Numbered from the stretch's first letter, positions 39,937 through 49,329 are shown. The stretch: DNA of 64,000 nucleotides from Fulvimarina uroteuthidis (GCF_034321785.1 NZ_JAXLPB010000004.1:310001-374000); one strand, 5' to 3'. The notes: a model not told the origin generated them from the sequence alone. Program-made: numbers and translations.

Positions 39937-41010
39937 ATGAAACGACTGAAGACACTTGGCATCGCACTGGCCACCGCGGGCTTCATGGCCGCGCTGCCGA
40001 TGGGCGCGACGGCGCAGGAAAAGGGCACCGTCGGCATCTCGATGCCCACGAAATCGTCCGCGCGCTGGATCGATGACGGCAACAACATGGTCAAGCAGTT
40101 CGAGGAAGCCGGCTTTGCCGCCGACCTGCAATATGCCGACGACGACATTCCGAACCAGCTCTCCCAGGTCGAGAACATGGTCACGAAGGGCGTCGACGCC
40201 CTCGTCATCGCCGCGATCGACGGCACGACCCTGTCCAACGTTCTGGCGAACGCGGCGGCCTCGGACATTCCGGTCATCGCCTACGACCGCCTGATCCGCG
40301 ATTCCGGCGATGTCAGCTATTACGCGACCTTCGACAACTTCCAGGTCGGCGTCCTGCAGGGCCAGTCGATCGTCGACGGCCTGAAGGAGCGCTTCCCCGA
40401 CGAGGAGACCTGGAACGTGGAACTCTTCGGCGGCTCGCCCGACGACAACAACGCGTACTTCTTCTACGATGGCGCGATGAGCGTGCTCCAGCCCCTGATC
40501 GACGAGGGCAAGATCGAGATCGTCTCCGGTCAGACCGGCATGGCGACGGTCGGCACGCTTCGCTGGGACGGCTCGGTCGCCCAGGCCCGCATGGACAATC
40601 TTCTGTCGGCGAACTACACCGACAAGCGGGTCCACGGTGTCCTCTCCCCCTATGACGGCCTTTCGATCGGCATCATCTCCTCGCTCAAGGGCGTGGGCTA
40701 CGGGTCGGGCGACCAGACCATGCCGATCATCTCCGGCCAGGACGCGGAGGTCCAGTCGGTCAAGGCGATCGAGCGCGGCGACCAGTATTCGACGATCTTC
40801 AAGGACACCCGCGAACTCGCCAAGGTGACCGTCTCGATGGTCGAGGCCGTGCTGAACGGCAGCGAGCCCGAGATCAACGACACCGAAACCTACGACAACG
40901 GCGTCAAGGTCGTCCCGTCCTATCTGCTGAAGCCGGTTCTGGTGAAGAAGGACGACATCGGCTCGACCCTCGTCGAGAGCGGCTACTACACCGAAGACCA
41001 GCTCAAATAG
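39937..41010 (+). CDS. chvE: Multiple sugar-binding periplasmic receptor ChvE
   Basis: A 357-residue receptor with a signal peptide ending GATAQ (about residue 27). KGTVGISMPTKSSARWIDDG, DLQYADDDIPNQLSQVENMV, FDNFQVGVLQGQSIVDGL and LFGGSPDDNNAYFFYDGAMS match Agrobacterium ChvE almost residue for residue, including the sugar-pocket text AYDRLIRD and SPYDGLSIGIISSLKGVGYG. ChvE binds galactose, arabinose, glucose and acidic sugars, for uptake via GguAB and, in Agrobacterium, for VirA signalling; no vir gene is here. A hairpin follows its stop. Confidence 0.96.
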   Translation: MKRLKTLGIALATAGFMAALPMGATAQEKGTVGISMPTKSSARWIDDGNNMVKQFEEAGFAADLQYADDDIPNQLSQVENMVTKGVDALVIAAIDGTTLSNVLANAAASDIPVIAYDRLIRDSGDVSYYATFDNFQVGVLQGQSIVDGLKERFPDEETWNVELFGGSPDDNNAYFFYDGAMSVLQPLIDEGKIEIVSGQTGMATVGTLRWDGSVAQARMDNLLSANYTDKRVHGVLSPYDGLSIGIISSLKGVGYGSGDQTMPIISGQDAEVQSVKAIERGDQYSTIFKDTRELAKVTVSMVEAVLNGSEPEINDTETYDNGVKVVPSYLLKPVLVKKDDIGSTLVESGYYTEDQLK

Positions 41011-41025
41011 GCAGACCGCAGAAGA

Positions 41026-41063
41026 CCGGCGTGCGGGGGGCGGCACCGTCCCCCGCACGCCGG
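41026..41063 (+). promoter_or_regulatory. Intercistronic hairpin between chvE and gguA
   Basis: CCGGCGTGCGGGGG (41026-41039) and CCCCCGCACGCCGG (41050-41063) form a perfect 14-bp stem with a 10-nt loop. It begins 16 nt after the chvE stop and lies 37 bp before the gguA start. No T-run follows, so partial read-through or 3'-end protection is likelier than full termination. Confidence 0.65.
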
Positions 41064-41099
41064 ACGCCCGAACGCCGTTCCCATCCTTCACGCGAGATC

Positions 41100-42638
41100 A
41101 TGTTCATGCAGCCCATTCTCGAAATGCGGGGCATCACCAAGACGTTTCCGGGCGTCAAGGCGCTCGACAACGTCAATCTCCGGGTCGCGGAGGGCGAGAT
41201 CCACGCGCTCTGCGGGGAGAACGGCGCCGGCAAGTCGACCCTGATGAAGGTGCTCTCCGGAATCTATCCGCATGGCAGCTACGAGGGCGAGATCGCCTTT
41301 CGTGGCGAGGTCTGCCGCTTTTCGGGCATTCGCGATTCCGAAAACCTCGGCATCATCATCATCCACCAGGAACTGGCGCTCATCCCGCTCCTGTCGATCG
41401 CCGAGAACATCTTTCTGGGCAACGAACGCGCCTCGAAGGGCATCATCGACTGGAAGAAGACCTTCGAGCGGACCGGCGAACTCCTGAAGCGCGTCGGCCT
41501 GAAGGAAAGCCCCCAGGAACTCGTCACCAATCTCGGCCTCGGCAAGCAGCAGCTCGTGGAGATCGCCAAGGCCCTGTCGAAGGAGGTGAAACTCCTCATT
41601 CTCGACGAGCCGACCTCGTCGCTCAACGAGACGGATTCGCAGGCGCTCCTGGAACTGCTCCTGGAATTCAAGCAACGCGGCATCGCCTCGATCATGATCA
41701 GCCACAAGCTGAACGAGATCGCCAGGATCGCCGATTCCATCACCGTCCTGCGCGACGGCTCGGCCGTCTCGACCCTCGACTGCAGCGACGGCCAGGTCTC
41801 CGAAGACGATATCATCCGGGACATGGTGGGGCGCTCGCTCGACGATCGCTACCCGCCCCGGCACCCGAAGATCGGCGAGACGATCTTCGAGGTGCGCAAC
41901 TGGACTTCGACGCATCCGCTGCACGCCAGCCGCAAGGTGGTCGACGATGTTTCGTTCGCGGTGAGGAGCGGAGAGGTCGTCGGCATTGCCGGGCTGATGG
42001 GCGCGGGCCGCACCGAACTGGCCATGAGCGTCTTCGGGCGCTCCTACGGCAACTATGTCTCGGGCGAGGTGCTGCTGCGCGGCAGACCGGTCGACACGTC
42101 CACCGTCGGCCGGGCGATCGCGGCCGGCATCTGCTACGTCACGGAAGACCGCAAGGGCTACGGTCTCGTCCTCGACGAAACCATTCGCCGCAACGTGCCG
42201 CTCGCCAACCTGCCGGGCATTTCCAACGGCATCGTGATCGACGAGCGCAAGGAGGCACGGATCGCGAACGAGTATCGCGACCGCCTGCGCATCAAGAGTT
42301 CGTCGATCGCACAGGAAACCGTCAACCTGTCCGGCGGCAACCAGCAGAAGGTCGTGCTCGCCAAATGGCTGTTCGCGGGGCCCGAGGTGCTGATCCTCGA
42401 CGAGCCGACCCGCGGCATCGACGTCGGCGCGAAATACGAAATCTATTCGATCATCGGCGAGCTTGCCGCCCAGGGCAAGGCGGTGGTCGTCATCTCGTCG
42501 GAAATGCCGGAACTTCTGGGCATCTCCGACCGGATCTACGTGATGAACGAGGGGCGCTTCGTCGGCGAGATGGCGACGCGCGAGGCCTCACAGGAAAAGA
42601 TCATGGCGGCCATCATACGGTCGTCGGGCCGGGCTTGA
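41100..42638 (+). CDS. gguA: Sugar ABC transporter tandem ATP-binding protein GguA
   Basis: A 512-residue tandem ATPase. Domain one has GENGAGKSTLMKVLSGIYPH, LGLGKQQLVEIAKAL and LLILDEPTSSLN; domain two has the degenerate GLMGAGRTELAM, CYVTEDRKGYGL, NLSGGNQQKVVLAKWL and VLILDEPTRGIDVGAKYEI. This is the GguA/MglA/XylG group. The ATG at 41100 is chosen (MFMQPILEM); an ATG at 41106 is equally possible. It energises import of sugars delivered by ChvE. Confidence 0.95.
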   Translation: MFMQPILEMRGITKTFPGVKALDNVNLRVAEGEIHALCGENGAGKSTLMKVLSGIYPHGSYEGEIAFRGEVCRFSGIRDSENLGIIIIHQELALIPLLSIAENIFLGNERASKGIIDWKKTFERTGELLKRVGLKESPQELVTNLGLGKQQLVEIAKALSKEVKLLILDEPTSSLNETDSQALLELLLEFKQRGIASIMISHKLNEIARIADSITVLRDGSAVSTLDCSDGQVSEDDIIRDMVGRSLDDRYPPRHPKIGETIFEVRNWTSTHPLHASRKVVDDVSFAVRSGEVVGIAGLMGAGRTELAMSVFGRSYGNYVSGEVLLRGRPVDTSTVGRAIAAGICYVTEDRKGYGLVLDETIRRNVPLANLPGISNGIVIDERKEARIANEYRDRLRIKSSSIAQETVNLSGGNQQKVVLAKWLFAGPEVLILDEPTRGIDVGAKYEIYSIIGELAAQGKAVVVISSEMPELLGISDRIYVMNEGRFVGEMATREASQEKIMAAIIRSSGRA

Positions 42639-42669
42639 CGCCCCGCCGGCCCTTCAGGGAGGAACCGAC

Positions 42670-43881
42670 ATGTCCCAGCAATTGACCACCGAGGCCGCGG
42701 TCGGCGCGTCCGCAGACAAGGCCAGCCCCTGGTCCTTCCTGCGCCGCCACATGCGCGAATACGGTATTCTCATCGCGCTCGTCGTGATCATGGCGTTCTT
42801 CCAGGTCGCCACCGACGGCATCCTGATGAAGCCGATCAACCTGACGAACCTCGTCCTGCAGAACAGCTACATCATCATCATGGCGCTCGGCATGCTGCTC
42901 GTCATCGTGTCCGGCCATATCGACCTGTCGGTGGGCTCGGTCCTCGGCTTCGTCGGCGCGCTCGCCGCCGTGATGATCGTCCAGTGGGACATGAACTTCG
43001 TCGTCGCCAGCATCATCTGCCTCTGCGTCGGCGGGATCATCGGCGCGGCACAGGGCTACTGGATCGCCTACTGGAAGATCCCGAGCTTCATCGTCACGCT
43101 CGCCGGCATGCTGGTCTTCAAGGGCCTGACGCTGTGGCTCCTCGCCGGCCAGTCCGTCGGCCCGTTCCCGGCCAACTTCCAGCTTCTGTCCTCCGGCTTC
43201 CTGCCCGACGTCATCGACGTGCGCGGCTTCCACCTCGTCTCCTTCGTCATCGGCGCGGGCGTCGCCGCCCTGATCCTCGGTATGGCGCTGAAGCACCGGT
43301 TCCAATCGCGCGCCGGCGGCCACGACGACGAGCCGTTCGGCTTCTTCCTCGCCAAGACCATCCTCATCTCGGTCGCGATCCTCTATCTCACCTGGCTGCT
43401 CGCGACTTTCCGGGGCTATCCCAACGTCCTCATTGTGATGGCGGTGCTCATCGCGATCTATTCCTTCGTCACCTCCCGGACCACCATCGGACGGCGGATC
43501 TACGCGATCGGCGGCAACGAGAAGGCGGCAAAGCTCTCCGGCATCAACACCGAGCGCCTGACCTTCCTCACCTTCGCCAACATGGGCATGCTGGCCGCCC
43601 TTGCGGGCCTCGTCTTTGCCGCCCGTCTCAACACGGCGACGCCGAAGGCGGGCCTTGCCTTCGAGCTCGACGTGATCGCGGCGGTGTTCATCGGCGGCGC
43701 CTCGATGGCCGGCGGCGTCGGCACCATCGTCGGCGCCGTGATCGGCGCCTTCATCATGGGCGTGATGAACAACGGCATGTCGATCCTCGGCATCGGCATC
43801 GACTATCAGCAGGTGATCAAGGGCCTCGTGCTCCTGCTTGCCGTCATCTTCGACGTGGTCAACCGCTCGAAGGCGACCTGA
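42670..43881 (+). CDS. gguB: Sugar ABC transporter permease GguB
   Basis: A 403-residue CUT2-family permease, longer than the paired YtfT/YjfF subunits because a single GguB-type gene supplies the homodimeric channel. Typical text: GMLLVIVSGHIDLSVGSVLGFVG, WKIPSFIVTLAGMLVFKGLT, a hydrophilic insert around SRAGGHDDEPFGFFLAK, and AIGGNEKAAKLSGINTERLT. AAVFIGGASMAGGVGTIVGA is the late signature. It begins 31 bp after gguA behind GGGAGGAACC. Confidence 0.95.
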   Translation: MSQQLTTEAAVGASADKASPWSFLRRHMREYGILIALVVIMAFFQVATDGILMKPINLTNLVLQNSYIIIMALGMLLVIVSGHIDLSVGSVLGFVGALAAVMIVQWDMNFVVASIICLCVGGIIGAAQGYWIAYWKIPSFIVTLAGMLVFKGLTLWLLAGQSVGPFPANFQLLSSGFLPDVIDVRGFHLVSFVIGAGVAALILGMALKHRFQSRAGGHDDEPFGFFLAKTILISVAILYLTWLLATFRGYPNVLIVMAVLIAIYSFVTSRTTIGRRIYAIGGNEKAAKLSGINTERLTFLTFANMGMLAALAGLVFAARLNTATPKAGLAFELDVIAAVFIGGASMAGGVGTIVGAVIGAFIMGVMNNGMSILGIGIDYQQVIKGLVLLLAVIFDVVNRSKAT

Positions 43882-43904
43882 CGCGAGCGAACGACCTTCG
43901 ACCC

Positions 43905-43929
43905 GCGGCCGACGACGTTCGTCGGCCGC
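43905..43929 (+). promoter_or_regulatory. Hairpin between gguB and the sugar dehydrogenase gene
   Basis: GCGGCCGACGA (43905-43915) and TCGTCGGCCGC (43919-43929) form a perfect 11-bp stem with a tight 3-nt loop, 24 nt past gguB. It may separate transport and enzyme segments of the message. Confidence 0.45.
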
Positions 43930-43955
43930 AGAACCCATGAACGTGAAGCGAAGAA

Positions 43956-44906
43956 ATGCAGACCATGTCCCCTCTCCGCCTCGGCCTCGTCGGCGTCGGC
44001 AAGATCGCCCGCGACCAGCATGTTCCCTCGATCGAGGCGACGAGCGGCATCACCCTGACGGCCGCGGCCAGCCGGTCCGCGACGATCGAGGGCGCGGCGA
44101 ACTTCGCCTCGCTCATCGACATGCTGGAGGGCGCCCGGATCGACGCGGTCGCCCTGTGCACGCCGCCCCAGGTCCGCCATGCGCTGGCGCTCCAGGCGCT
44201 GCGGGCCGGAAAGCACGTGCTGCTCGAGAAGCCACCGGGCGCGACCCTGAGCGAGATGGACGATCTGGTCGCCGCCGCGCGCGACGCCGGCGTCACGCTG
44301 TTTGCCACCTGGCATTCGCGCTTTGCGCCCGCCGTCGAACCGGCACGCGACTATCTGAAGGACAAGCGCGTGCTGCGCGCGGTCATCACATGGAAGGAGG
44401 ACGTGCGGCGCTGGCATCCGGGACAGGACTGGATCTGGGAGCCCGGCGGGCTCGGCGTCTTCGATCCCGGCATCAACGCCCTGTCGATCGCGACGCGCAT
44501 ACTTCCCAAGCCGTTCTTCCTCACCGGCGGCACCCTCGAGACGCCGGAAAACCGGCAGGCGCCCATCGCCGCAAGGCTCTCCTTCACCGATGCGGACGGG
44601 CTCGATCTCTTCGCCGATTTCGACTGGCGGCAGGAAGGTCCGCAGACCTGGGACATCGAAGTGGAACTGTCCGGTGGCCACGGGCTGAAACTGTCCGGCG
44701 GGGGCAAGACCTTGCACATCGACGGCGAAAAGCGCATCGACGCGCCGGACGCGGAATATCGCGGCATCTACCGGCATTTCGTCGACCTTGTCGCGAGCGG
44801 CCGGAGCGATGTCGACGTCTCGCCGCTGCGCCACGTCGCCGATGCCTTCATGCTCGGCCGGCGCGAAACCGTCGCAGCCTTTCACGACGAGACGGCCGCG
44901 CATTGA
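43956..44906 (+). CDS. Gfo/Idh/MocA-family sugar dehydrogenase (L-arabinose/D-galactose 1-dehydrogenase)
   Basis: A 316-residue NAD(P)-dependent oxidoreductase. The Rossmann motif is LGLVGVGKIARDQHVPSIEA, and VLLEKPPGATLSEMDDL carries the EKP catalytic Lys segment. TWHSRFAPAV and WIWEPGGLGVFDPGINALS are typical of galactose/arabinose 1-dehydrogenases of Pseudomonas, Rhizobium and Azospirillum. It oxidises the sugar at C1 to a lactone. Position in a cluster with arabonate dehydratase supports L-arabinose as a main substrate, but D-galactose and D-fucose are usual side substrates of the family. Confidence 0.85.
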   Translation: MQTMSPLRLGLVGVGKIARDQHVPSIEATSGITLTAAASRSATIEGAANFASLIDMLEGARIDAVALCTPPQVRHALALQALRAGKHVLLEKPPGATLSEMDDLVAAARDAGVTLFATWHSRFAPAVEPARDYLKDKRVLRAVITWKEDVRRWHPGQDWIWEPGGLGVFDPGINALSIATRILPKPFFLTGGTLETPENRQAPIAARLSFTDADGLDLFADFDWRQEGPQTWDIEVELSGGHGLKLSGGGKTLHIDGEKRIDAPDAEYRGIYRHFVDLVASGRSDVDVSPLRHVADAFMLGRRETVAAFHDETAAH

Positions 44907-44991
44907 GCGCGCCTGCCCCATCGACCACACCCGAAGAGCGGATGCCCGTCGCCCGTTCTTTCTTCACGTGACAATCACCAGGAGGTTCCCC

Positions 44992-46797
44992 ATGTCCGAG
45001 ATCACGACCACCAAGGCCAGGCAGCTCCGCTCGCGCGCATGGTTCGACAATCCGGACAATCCGGACATGACCGCGCTCTATCTGGAACGCTATCTCAACT
45101 ACGGCATCAGCCAGGAAGAGCTGCAGTCCGGCAAGCCGATCATCGGCATCGCACAGACCGGCTCGGACCTTTCGCCGTGCAACCGTCACCATCTGGAACT
45201 GGCCAAGCGCGTGCGCGACGGTATCGTCGAGGCCGGCGGCATTCCAATGGAGTTTCCGGTCCATCCGATCCAGGAGACCGGCAAGCGCCCGACCGCGGCG
45301 CTCGACCGCAACCTTGCCTATCTCGGCCTGGTCGAACTTCTCTACGGCTATCCGCTGGACGGCGTGGTGCTGACGATCGGCTGCGACAAGACCACGCCCG
45401 CCTGCCTGATGGCCGCGGCCACCGTCAACATCCCGGCGATCGCCCTCTCCGTCGGGCCCATGCTGAACGGCTGGTTCCGCGGCGAGCGCACCGGCTCGGG
45501 CACGATCGTGTGGAAGGCGCGCGAGATGATGGCGGCCGGCGAGATCGACTATGCCGGCTTCATCAAGCTCGTCGCCTCGTCGGCGCCCTCCACGGGCTAT
45601 TGCAACACGATGGGCACCGCGACGACCATGAACTCGCTCGCCGAGGCCCTCGGCATGCAGCTTCCCGGCGCCGCCGCGATCCCCGCACCCTACCGCGATC
45701 GCCAGGAATGCGCCTGGAAGACCGGCAAGCGCATCGTCGACATGGTCCACGAGGACCTGAAGCCCACCGACATCATGACGCGACAGGCCTTCGAGAACGC
45801 GATCCGCGTCAATTCCGCCATCGGCGGCTCGACCAACGCACCGATCCATCTCAACGCCATCGCCCGGCATCTGGGCGTCGAACTCGACATCAACGACTGG
45901 CAGGATCTGGGCGAGGACATTCCGCTGCTCGTCAACCTCCAGCCGGCCGGGGAATATCTCGGCGAGGACTATTATCACGCCGGCGGCGTTCCGGCCGTCG
46001 TCAACCAGTTGATGGGTCAGGGTCTCATCCACGAGGACGCGATCACCGCCAACGGCCGGTCGATCGGCGAGAACTGCCGCAACGCGGCCATCGAGGACGG
46101 CAACGTCATCAAGACATTCGACGCGCCGCTGCGCCAGCGCGCCGGATTCCGCGTGCTGACGGGCAATCTCTTCAACTCCGCGATCATGAAGCTTTCGGTC
46201 ATCTCCGAGGAATTCAAGAACCGGTACCTGCAGAACCCGGACGATCCGATGGCCTTCGAGGGGAACGCCGTCGTCTTCGACGGCCCCGAGGACTACCATC
46301 ACCGCATCGACGACCCCTCGCTCGCCATCGACGAACACTCGGTGCTCTTCATGCGCGGCACCGGACCGATCGGCTATCCGGGCGCGGCAGAGGTCGTGAA
46401 CATGCGCGCGCCGGACTATCTGATCAAGCGCGGCGTCACCTCGCTCGCCTGCATCGGCGACGGTCGCCAGTCCGGCACGTCGGGCAGCCCGTCCATTCTC
46501 AATGCCTCGCCGGAAGCGGCCGCCGGCGGCGGTCTCGCACTCCTGAAGACCGGCGACAGGGTTCGCATCGATCTCGGCCGGGGCACGGCCGACATCCTGA
46601 TCCCGCAGGAAGAGCTCGAGGAACGCCGTGCACGGCTCGAGGCCGACGGCGGCTTCCCCTACCCCGCCCACCAGACCCCGTGGCAGGAGATCCAGCGCGG
46701 CCTCGTCGGCCAGATGGAGACCGGGGCCTGCCTCGACATGGCGACGGCCTATCGCGCCGTCGCCCAGACCAAAGGCATTCCGAGGGACAATCACTGA
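44992..46797 (+). CDS. L-arabinonate dehydratase (IlvD/Edd family, [2Fe-2S])
   Basis: A 601-residue dehydratase. The three cluster cysteines of this subgroup are Cys63 (SDLSPCNRHH), Cys131 (GCDKTTPACL) and Cys204 (STGYCNTMGTATTMNSLAEA). The C-terminal GDGRQSGTSGSPSILNASPE holds the catalytic Ser region. Sequence is of the Rhizobium arabinonate dehydratase type rather than IlvD. It turns L-arabinonate into L-2-keto-3-deoxyarabonate; D-fuconate and D-galactonate are other known substrates of such enzymes. The ATG at 44992 has AGGAGG upstream. Confidence 0.9.
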   Translation: MSEITTTKARQLRSRAWFDNPDNPDMTALYLERYLNYGISQEELQSGKPIIGIAQTGSDLSPCNRHHLELAKRVRDGIVEAGGIPMEFPVHPIQETGKRPTAALDRNLAYLGLVELLYGYPLDGVVLTIGCDKTTPACLMAAATVNIPAIALSVGPMLNGWFRGERTGSGTIVWKAREMMAAGEIDYAGFIKLVASSAPSTGYCNTMGTATTMNSLAEALGMQLPGAAAIPAPYRDRQECAWKTGKRIVDMVHEDLKPTDIMTRQAFENAIRVNSAIGGSTNAPIHLNAIARHLGVELDINDWQDLGEDIPLLVNLQPAGEYLGEDYYHAGGVPAVVNQLMGQGLIHEDAITANGRSIGENCRNAAIEDGNVIKTFDAPLRQRAGFRVLTGNLFNSAIMKLSVISEEFKNRYLQNPDDPMAFEGNAVVFDGPEDYHHRIDDPSLAIDEHSVLFMRGTGPIGYPGAAEVVNMRAPDYLIKRGVTSLACIGDGRQSGTSGSPSILNASPEAAAGGGLALLKTGDRVRIDLGRGTADILIPQEELEERRARLEADGGFPYPAHQTPWQEIQRGLVGQMETGACLDMATAYRAVAQTKGIPRDNH

Positions 46798-46798
46798 C

Positions 46799-47734
46799 AT
46801 GGCTCTGTCGCTTTCCGCAGTCCGCCCGTTCCGGGGCGTCTATCCCGTGGCTCCGACGATCTTTCACGAGGACGGGGCACCCGACATCGAGGGCCAGAAG
46901 CGCGCGCTCGACTTCATGATCGACGCCGGCTCGACCGGCATCTGCATCCTGGCGAACTTCTCCGAACAGTTTCTCCTGTCGGACGCGGAGCGCGACGAGC
47001 AGATGCGGCTCTGCCTCGATCATGTCGCGGGCCGCGTGCCGGTGATCGTCACGATCAGCCACTTCTCGACCGACATTACGGTGGCGCGGGCGAAAGCCGC
47101 CGAGGCCGGGGGCGCCGCCATGGTCATGGTCATGCCGCCCTATCACGGCGCCACGATGCGGGTCGGCGAAGGCCAGATCATGGCCTTCTTCCAGGCCCTG
47201 TCCGACGCGATCTCGATCCCGATCATGATCCAGGACGCGCCGATCTCCGGAACGCCCCTGCCGCCCTCGCTTCTGGCGCGCATGGCTGGCGAGATCGAGA
47301 ACGTCGCCTATTTCAAGATCGAGACGGCGGGTGCGGCCTCCAAGCTGCGGGACCTGATCGCGCTCGGCGGCGCCGCGATCGAAGGCCCGTGGGACGGCGA
47401 GGAGGCGATCACGCTGATGGCGGATCTCGATGCCGGCGCGACCGGCGCCATGACCGGTGCGGGCTTTCCCGACGGCATCCGCCAGATCATCGATCCGTTC
47501 TTTGCCGGCGATCGGGACGGCGCGGTCCGGGCCTATGCCCGCTGGCTGCCCTTGATCAACTACGAGAACCGGCAGACGAGCTTCGCCACCGCCAAGATCC
47601 TCATGAAGGAAGGCGGCATCATCGCGAGCGATGCGGTCCGCCGGCCGATCGCGCCGGCTCACCCGGCGACCCGCGCGGGCCTCGTGGAACTGGCGCGCAC
47701 GCTCGATCCGCTCGTTTTGCGCTGGGGCGCCTGA
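46799..47734 (+). CDS. L-2-keto-3-deoxyarabonate dehydratase (DHDPS/NAL family)
   Basis: A 311-residue TIM-barrel enzyme of the dihydrodipicolinate-synthase superfamily. RGVYPVAPTIFHEDGAPDIE opens the protein, MVMPPYHGATMRV carries the Tyr region, and VAYFKIETAGAASKL holds the Schiff-base Lys (the K of FKIE). The GNFSE-like loop is 'ANFSEQFLLSD'. In this cluster the expected reaction is dehydration of 2-keto-3-deoxyarabonate to 2-oxoglutarate semialdehyde. An aldolase route to pyruvate is the alternative within the family. It starts one base after the dehydratase stop. Confidence 0.85.
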   Translation: MALSLSAVRPFRGVYPVAPTIFHEDGAPDIEGQKRALDFMIDAGSTGICILANFSEQFLLSDAERDEQMRLCLDHVAGRVPVIVTISHFSTDITVARAKAAEAGGAAMVMVMPPYHGATMRVGEGQIMAFFQALSDAISIPIMIQDAPISGTPLPPSLLARMAGEIENVAYFKIETAGAASKLRDLIALGGAAIEGPWDGEEAITLMADLDAGATGAMTGAGFPDGIRQIIDPFFAGDRDGAVRAYARWLPLINYENRQTSFATAKILMKEGGIIASDAVRRPIAPAHPATRAGLVELARTLDPLVLRWGA

Positions 47735-47757
47735 GCCCCCCGCAAAGCCCCGGACAG

Positions 47758-47774
47758 GCCTCCCTGCGGGAGGC
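47758..47774 (+). promoter_or_regulatory. Small hairpin before the semialdehyde dehydrogenase gene
   Basis: GCCTCCC-TGC-GGGAGGC is a 7-bp stem with a 3-nt loop in the 80-bp gap between two genes of the arabinose pathway. Role unknown. Confidence 0.3.
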
Positions 47775-47814
47775 TTGCCCGCATATTTCGTCACAACAGA
47801 ACTGGAAGACCCTC

Positions 47815-49329
47815 ATGACACTCGACCTCAAGGCCAAGCATCTGATCGCCGGCGAATGGGTCGGCTCCAGCGAGAGCTTCGAATCCTCCCCGCTCGACGC
47901 TGCCCCGCGCACCTTCGCCGCCGGCACGCCCGAACTCGTGGACCGGGCGGCCGAGGCCGCCGAGGACGCGTTCTGGACCTATGCCTATCTGTCCCGCGAG
48001 GCCCGCGCCGCCTTCCTCGACACGATCGCCGACGAAATCGAGGCGCGCGGCGAGGCGATCACGCAGATCGGCACCGAGGAGAGCGGGCTGCCGGCCGGCC
48101 GGCTTCAGGGCGAGCGCGGCCGCACCACGGGCCAGCTCAGGCTCTTTGCCAAGCACATTCGCGAGGGCGCCTATCTCGACAAGCGCCACGATGCGGCGAT
48201 GCCGGACCGCGAGCCCGCCCCGCGTCCCGAACTCAAGATGATCCAGCGGCCGGTCGGCCCCGTCGCGGTCTTCGGCGCGTCGAACTTCCCGCTCGCCTTC
48301 TCGACGGCCGGCGGCGACACCGCGGCCGCGCTCGCGGCCGGCTGCCCGGTCGTTGTCAAGGGTCACGAAGCCCATCCCGGCACCGCGGAGATCGTCGCCG
48401 ACGCCATCCATGCCGCGATCCGGGCGCACGATCTGCATCCCGGCGTCTTCTCGCTGGTGCAGGGCGGCAGCCGCGCGGTCGGCGAGCGCCTCGTCACCCA
48501 TCCGCTGATCAAGGCCGTCGGCTTCACCGGTTCGCTCGGCGCAGGCCGCGCGCTCTTCGACCTTTGCGCCCAGCGCCCCGAACCGATCCCGTTCTTCGGC
48601 GAACTCGGCTCCACCAATCCGGTCTTCGCCATGCCGGAGGCCCTCAAGGCCCGCGGCGAGGCGCTCGGCAAGGGCTGGACCGGATCGCTCACCATGGGCG
48701 CCGGCCAGTTCTGCACCAATCCGGGCATCGTGATCGCGATCGACGGGCCGGAGGTCGACGGTTTCGTTTCGGCCGCCGTCGAGGCCGCGAAGGCGAGCGA
48801 CAGCCAGGCCATGCTCACCGACGGCATCGCCGCCGCCTATCGCAAGGGCGCAGAGCGCGTTTCCGGCACCAGCGGCGTCACCGCCCTGACCGGCAAGGCC
48901 GACGACAGCCGGCACGCCTCGCCCTACATCTTCGAGACGACGGGCGAGGTCTTCGAGAAGGATGAGAGTCTCGGCGAGGAAGTCTTCGGTCCGCTCGGCA
49001 TCGTGGTGCGGGTCGAGAATGCCGAGGCGATGCAGCGGATCGCCCGGAAGCTGCACGGCCAGCTGACGGTCACCCTGCAGATGGACGAGGGCGACGCCGA
49101 GGCGGTCAAACCGCTGATTCCGATCCTGGAGCGCAAGGCCGGCCGTCTGCTCGCCAACGGCTTTCCGACGGGCGTCGAGGTCGCGGAAGCCATGGTCCAT
49201 GGCGGACCCTATCCGGCGACCACCAATTTCGGCGCGACCTCGGTCGGCACCCTTTCCATCAGGCGCTTCCTGCGCCCGGTCTGCTACCAGAACCTGCCCG
49301 CGTCGGTTCTGCCCGAAGACCTGCGCTGA
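47815..49329 (+). CDS. 2-oxoglutarate semialdehyde dehydrogenase (aldehyde dehydrogenase family)
   Basis: A 504-residue NAD(P)-dependent enzyme with the full ALDH site: Asn157 in FGASNFPLAFS, Lys182 in VVVKGHEAHPGT, Glu263 in FFGELGSTNPVF and nucleophile Cys300 in GAGQFCTNPGI. The GELGSTNP and FCTNPG variants mark the KGSADH subgroup of sugar and hydroxyproline pathways. It makes 2-oxoglutarate, the last step to the TCA cycle. The ATG at 47815 is close to the conserved N-terminus (HLIAGEWV). Confidence 0.93.
   Translation: MTLDLKAKHLIAGEWVGSSESFESSPLDAAPRTFAAGTPELVDRAAEAAEDAFWTYAYLSREARAAFLDTIADEIEARGEAITQIGTEESGLPAGRLQGERGRTTGQLRLFAKHIREGAYLDKRHDAAMPDREPAPRPELKMIQRPVGPVAVFGASNFPLAFSTAGGDTAAALAAGCPVVVKGHEAHPGTAEIVADAIHAAIRAHDLHPGVFSLVQGGSRAVGERLVTHPLIKAVGFTGSLGAGRALFDLCAQRPEPIPFFGELGSTNPVFAMPEALKARGEALGKGWTGSLTMGAGQFCTNPGIVIAIDGPEVDGFVSAAVEAAKASDSQAMLTDGIAAAYRKGAERVSGTSGVTALTGKADDSRHASPYIFETTGEVFEKDESLGEEVFGPLGIVVRVENAEAMQRIARKLHGQLTVTLQMDEGDAEAVKPLIPILERKAGRLLANGFPTGVEVAEAMVHGGPYPATTNFGATSVGTLSIRRFLRPVCYQNLPASVLPEDLR

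Noticed and set aside
44848..46800. A 650-codon minus-strand frame opposite the arabinonate dehydratase
   Set aside because: Shadow composition; the plus strand carries the three iron-sulfur Cys and the conserved core.
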